Notes under the pieces: generated by a model
What the model was told of the DNA's origin: nothing
The model's database searches: none
What the model saw: only the letters and a program-made list of their open reading frames with translations
Assembly (NCBI GenBank): GCA_016202965.1
Contig: JACQNQ010000016.1
Coordinates: 1 to 14,051 of the forward strand
Origin: Candidatus Zambryskiibacteriota bacterium
GTDB lineage: Bacteria; Patescibacteriota; Minisyncoccia; Phycocordibacterales; DATDWN01
DNA: 14,051 nucleotides
Direction: 5' to 3'
Shown here: positions 12,088 to 14,051 of the stretch, piece by piece
Layout of the letters: every line of letters begins with the position of its first letter
Position numbering within the stretch: position 1 is the first letter of the stretch
Position numbers and translations under genes: made by a program

Positions 12088-12507
12088 TCATTTCTTCGTG
12101 ACAGTTACTTTGACCGCCACGTTAGTTCTAGACTGAAACTCCAGCCAGTCCGTCTGACCGAGATTTTTCTTGTCTTTTGGGTCAAACGGTACCGGCTTGC
12201 CCTGGCTTAGCATGACCAAGACAGGTTCGTCCGAGTCAAAAGTGGTCCAGCCGGGTGTCAAAACTCTGTCACTCCATTTCGGAGCGGGCGGAGCCAGCAC
12301 TTCCACGGTCCCGGATTTAACAACGACGAGGGGCGTTTTGACAGATGAGCTTCCAGTTGGTTTCATTCGGTTGTAGATTGCTCTACCTGACAGGAGGGCT
12401 AGCAGAACAACTGCCAATAATCCTAGAACCCAACCAAACCTGAACTTTTTAGACGAGGTTTTTTGCGAAGAAGGCTGGTTTTGCTGTCTTTTTCTAGTGA
12501 TGGCCAT
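12088..12507 (-). CDS. Hypothetical membrane-anchored protein downstream of the SPFH gene
   Basis: I recognise no family. 139 residues: a basic, Gln/Ser-rich cytoplasmic N-terminus (about 1-23), one TM helix (about 24-43, FGWVLGLLAVVLLALLSGRA), then an extracytoplasmic part with a Pro-rich segment (VEVLAPPAPKW) and probable beta strands (PVLVMLSQGKPVPF, NVAVKVTVTKK). The start is good: GAAGGAG lies 5 bases before the ATG. It begins 11 bases after the stop of the SPFH-like gene, so the two form an operon. It ends in TGA, the only TGA among the intact genes here, which supports the standard code. Function unknown; partnership with the SPFH protein is inferred from the operon. Confidence 0.75.
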   Translation of the reverse strand: MAITRKRQQNQPSSQKTSSKKFRFGWVLGLLAVVLLALLSGRAIYNRMKPTGSSSVKTPLVVVKSGTVEVLAPPAPKWSDRVLTPGWTTFDSDEPVLVMLSQGKPVPFDPKDKKNLGQTDWLEFQSRTNVAVKVTVTKK

Positions 12508-12518
12508 GTCGTCTCCTT

Positions 12519-13613
12519 CTAGCGATTTTTACTGTTGTCGGCTGAAAGTCCTAAGACTCCTCCGGCTGAAGCCCAAGCTCTGACATTTGACCTCGGGTCG
12601 GACATTTTTGTTACTGCCACGATATCTGCCGCCGCCCGAGCCAGAACATTCGGGTCGGCTCCCCGAGCGTTATCGGCCAGAACTCTCAGTATCGCCTCTA
12701 GGTCAGCCGCTTTTCCTTCCGCTCGCCGGCGGTCGGCTTCAAGCTCGGCTTGAGAACTGATTGTCAGGACCTCTGCCGCTTTCTCCGCTGCTGCTACCTT
12801 GCCCTGGCCTTCAAGTTCCGCCAACGCTCTTGCTGCCAGCGCTTCCTCCTGTCTTTTGTCAGAAGCGTCAAATCTTGAAATAAATCCCGCATACATGTCC
12901 AGCCCCGCCGATTCCGGCAGATGAGGATTAGGGTCGTCTTGTAGATGGGGGTTGAGGATGTTTCGGATTTGCCTTGAAAGTGGACTGTCGCTATCCTTTG
13001 ATTCTAAGAGAAAGTCGCTGTAGCTCATCTCTCTAAGTTTATCAATGACAGCCGCTTCCACATATTGCCTGGTTAATTCGAAAAACTTGCCTCCGCGGGT
13101 GTATATGGCGACTACAGGTTTCAACGCGTAGAACTGTCCAGTGAACATGATGTCCCCTCGGAACTGATTACGGAATTCTATATCGGGAATGACGTAAGAA
13201 TGAGGAAAGTCAAAAAGAAGAAAATCAGTTTCTTCCTCATCCTCGTCTCTCAGTAGCCATTCCGAAGATGGAGTTTTGTTTCCAATGTCCGGATTCGGCC
13301 TTTCGTGGACGAACGAAAATCTATGCACGCTAGCCGGAGGCAGACCGATATAGTAGAGGCCGAATAAGGCCTCCAGAATACCTTTGTATTGACGGCCTGG
13401 AATGATTGTCCAGTCATTTCGGTTAATTCTCCATCCGATAGGCAAGTTTGCCAGAAGTTTTATGAAATTACCTTTCCCTCTGTCCACCGCCTTGATTTGA
13501 TTCAAAGCGACAAAGGTGAAGATAAAATCACTTTTGCCCGCTATCCAGACCATGATAATGAACAGGATAGCAAACACAACAATAGCACCCAATCCAATAA
13601 GTATTTGAAGCAT
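12519..13613 (-). CDS. SPFH/band-7-like membrane protein
   Basis: From the ATG at 13613 the protein has 364 residues. One N-terminal TM helix (about 4-25, ILIGLGAIVVFAILFIIMVWIA) is followed by a mixed alpha/beta region (about 30-240) resembling an SPFH (stomatin/prohibitin/flotillin) domain, with a predicted processing-like segment VAIYTRGGKFFELTRQYVEA. An Ala/Glu-rich coiled coil (about 255-310, EEALAARALAELEGQGKVAA...) follows, as in flotillins. Such proteins assemble into membrane scaffolds. The frame extends five codons to a TTG at 13628, but GAAAGG (13621-13626) lies 7 bases before the ATG at 13613 and settles the start. Base composition is more GC-rich than the left half of the window. 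The SPFH assignment is by pattern; moderate confidence. Confidence 0.7.
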   Translation of the reverse strand: MLQILIGLGAIVVFAILFIIMVWIAGKSDFIFTFVALNQIKAVDRGKGNFIKLLANLPIGWRINRNDWTIIPGRQYKGILEALFGLYYIGLPPASVHRFSFVHERPNPDIGNKTPSSEWLLRDEDEEETDFLLFDFPHSYVIPDIEFRNQFRGDIMFTGQFYALKPVVAIYTRGGKFFELTRQYVEAAVIDKLREMSYSDFLLESKDSDSPLSRQIRNILNPHLQDDPNPHLPESAGLDMYAGFISRFDASDKRQEEALAARALAELEGQGKVAAAEKAAEVLTISSQAELEADRRRAEGKAADLEAILRVLADNARGADPNVLARAAADIVAVTKMSDPRSNVRAWASAGGVLGLSADNSKNR

Positions 13614-13652
13614 CTTTTTTCCTTTCAATCTGGAATTTTCTAAGAACTTTGG

Positions 13653-13681
13653 TTAAAGACCGGCACATCGCCAATCTTTAA
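13653..13681. terminator. Hairpin in the SPFH gene leader with a T7 run on the + strand
   Basis: TAAAGACCGGC (13654-13664), loop ACATC, GCCAATCTTTA (13670-13680): an 11-bp stem with two G-T pairs in one strand reading. On the + strand ATTTTTTTATTT follows, giving a terminator against transcripts entering the operon backwards. On the minus strand the same stem is in the 5' leader of the SPFH gene without a U tract. Confidence 0.5.
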
Positions 13682-13700
13682 TTTTTTTATTTCTAGTGTG

Positions 13701-13728
13701 ATTATATCACGAACAAATAAAATGTCAA
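13701..13728 (-). promoter_or_regulatory. Consensus promoter of the SPFH operon
   Basis: On the minus strand: TTGACA (13723-13728), a 16-base spacer, and TG-A-TATAAT (13701-13709). Both hexamers match the sigma70 consensus exactly, and the -10 is extended. Start near 13694, leader about 80 nt. The -10 also lies in a short palindrome GTGATTATATCAC (13698-13710), a possible operator. Confidence 0.85.
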
Positions 13729-13748
13729 ATTTAAATCATACAAGATAT

Positions 13749-13760
13749 CCGCGATCGCGG
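13749..13760. repeat. CCGCGATCGCGG palindrome between two GTCAAATTTAA repeats
   Basis: A perfect 12-bp GC palindrome in an AT-rich spacer. An 11-base direct repeat GTCAAATTTAA stands on either side (13724-13734 and 13768-13778); the left copy overlaps the -35 box of the SPFH operon. This may be an operator or a remnant repeat. Confidence 0.5.
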
Positions 13761-13797
13761 GAATATAGTCAAATTTAATTTAAGAAGGATTTGAATT

Positions 13798-13817
13798 ATT
13801 TTGTGAGTGCGAGGAGA
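13798..13817 (-). repeat. Displaced copy of the tRNA-Leu 3' end
   Basis: Twenty bases are identical to 13970-13989, which hold the tRNA-Leu 3' acceptor strand, part of the T arm and its downstream flank. Homology stops after that. It is the kind of mark left by integration at a tRNA 3' end or by a small duplication. The 13629-13975 spacer has no convincing gene; a 74-codon minus-strand frame over it crosses these hairpins and repeats. Confidence 0.7.
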
Positions 13818-13830
13818 CTTGGTCACAAAT

Positions 13831-13977
13831 AATTTTGTTTTCGTCAAAACAAAATTTTCGCTACCCCGACTGGTCCATTTTTTCTGCTGAAAAAATATGA
13901 CTGCGTCTTTCAAATCTCCACAAAAATCAGAGCAGTCTGATTTTTTCCACAGCACAAAATTCCTTCAGAATTTTGTG
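13831..13977. terminator. Series of hairpins downstream of tRNA-Leu
   Basis: Four inverted repeats: 13831-13856 (11-bp arms AATTTTGTTTT/AAAACAAAATT, loop CGTC), an 8-bp ATTTTTTC/GAAAAAAT pair around 13877-13896, 13922-13945 (10-bp arms AAAAATCAGA/TCTGATTTTT, loop GCAG) and 13953-13977 (10-bp arms CACAAAATTC/GAATTTTGTG). The hairpin at 13922-13945 ends in a T/A run on both strands and is the best tRNA terminator; the 13953 one may guide 3' processing. Confidence 0.6.
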
Positions 13978-14051
13978 AGTGCGAGGAGATTTGAACTCCT
14001 ATGGGTTTCCCCATACGCTCCTGAAGCGTACGCGTATACCAATTCCGCCAC
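13976..14051 (-). tRNA. tRNA-Leu(CAG), 5' end cut by the window
   Basis: Read on the minus strand, the window edge is tRNA position 7; only the first six acceptor bases are missing. Visible: T8-G9, a D arm with GCGGAATTGG, the anticodon stem TACGC/GCGTA with loop TTCAGGA (anticodon CAG), a long variable arm (TGGG-GAAA-CCCA) as in class II tRNAs, the T arm AGGAG-TTCAAAT-CTCCT, acceptor CGCACTC and discriminator A. The next bases are CAA, so CCA is not encoded. It reads CUG leucine codons. Confidence 0.95.

Noticed and set aside
13614..13628. TTG start of the SPFH-like gene
   Set aside because: The SD GAAAGG lies between the TTG and the ATG at 13613 and serves the latter.
13731..13955. 74-codon minus-strand ORF in the spacer next to tRNA-Leu
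   Set aside because: It crosses several hairpins and the tRNA-end repeat, has no SD and no protein-like pattern.

Overview
The window looks like chromosome from a member of the Candidate Phyla Radiation (Patescibacteria, probably a parcubacterial lineage). The reasons are a prolyl-tRNA synthetase with no editing insertion in the visible part, a four-domain ribosomal protein S1, a run of small tandem TrbC/VirB2-like membrane proteins, few Shine-Dalgarno sites, and many intergenic hairpins and short repeats, some of which intrude into coding regions. This assignment is inferred from gene content, not from a phylogeny. The standard code fits: the 830-codon gyrA has no in-frame TGA, and one gene ends in TGA.

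Layout: the 3' end of proS (+) and rpsA (-) converge on a perfect 23-bp hairpin. A small SD-led membrane protein (+) with its own terminator follows. Next is a gene-free stretch of four palindromes built on TACG-N6-CGTA and five ATTCGTA-like repeats, which runs directly into the -10 box of a metallo-beta-lactamase-fold gene. A one-TM hypothetical protein and gyrA follow; the gyrA leader carries a 19-bp perfect inverted repeat that reaches the start codon.

From 6419 to 7565 lies an accessory insert. It has three copies of a REP-like palindrome (TGTCAAGG-N5-CCTTGACA), a REP-associated (Y1/HUH) transposase whose last codons lie inside one copy, and a two-TM membrane protein gene broken by a single TGA. 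After it come a leaderless SAM methyltransferase, an orphan family-1 solute-binding protein bracketed by heptanucleotide repeats, and six consecutive paralogous two-TM proteins of the T4SS-pilin type (9609-12031). A 32-bp inverted repeat sits inside that array.

The right end reads leftward. A strong promoter (13701-13728) drives an SPFH/band-7-like membrane protein and a small membrane-anchored hypothetical protein, which converge with the pilin array on a bidirectional terminator. A tRNA-Leu(CAG), cut by the window edge, is transcribed leftward into a hairpin-rich spacer holding a duplicate of its own 3' end.

The most unusual signals are the palindrome/half-site array at 2557-2720, the REP-RAYT unit at 6419-7565, the gyrA leader inverted repeat, and the six-gene pilin-like array.
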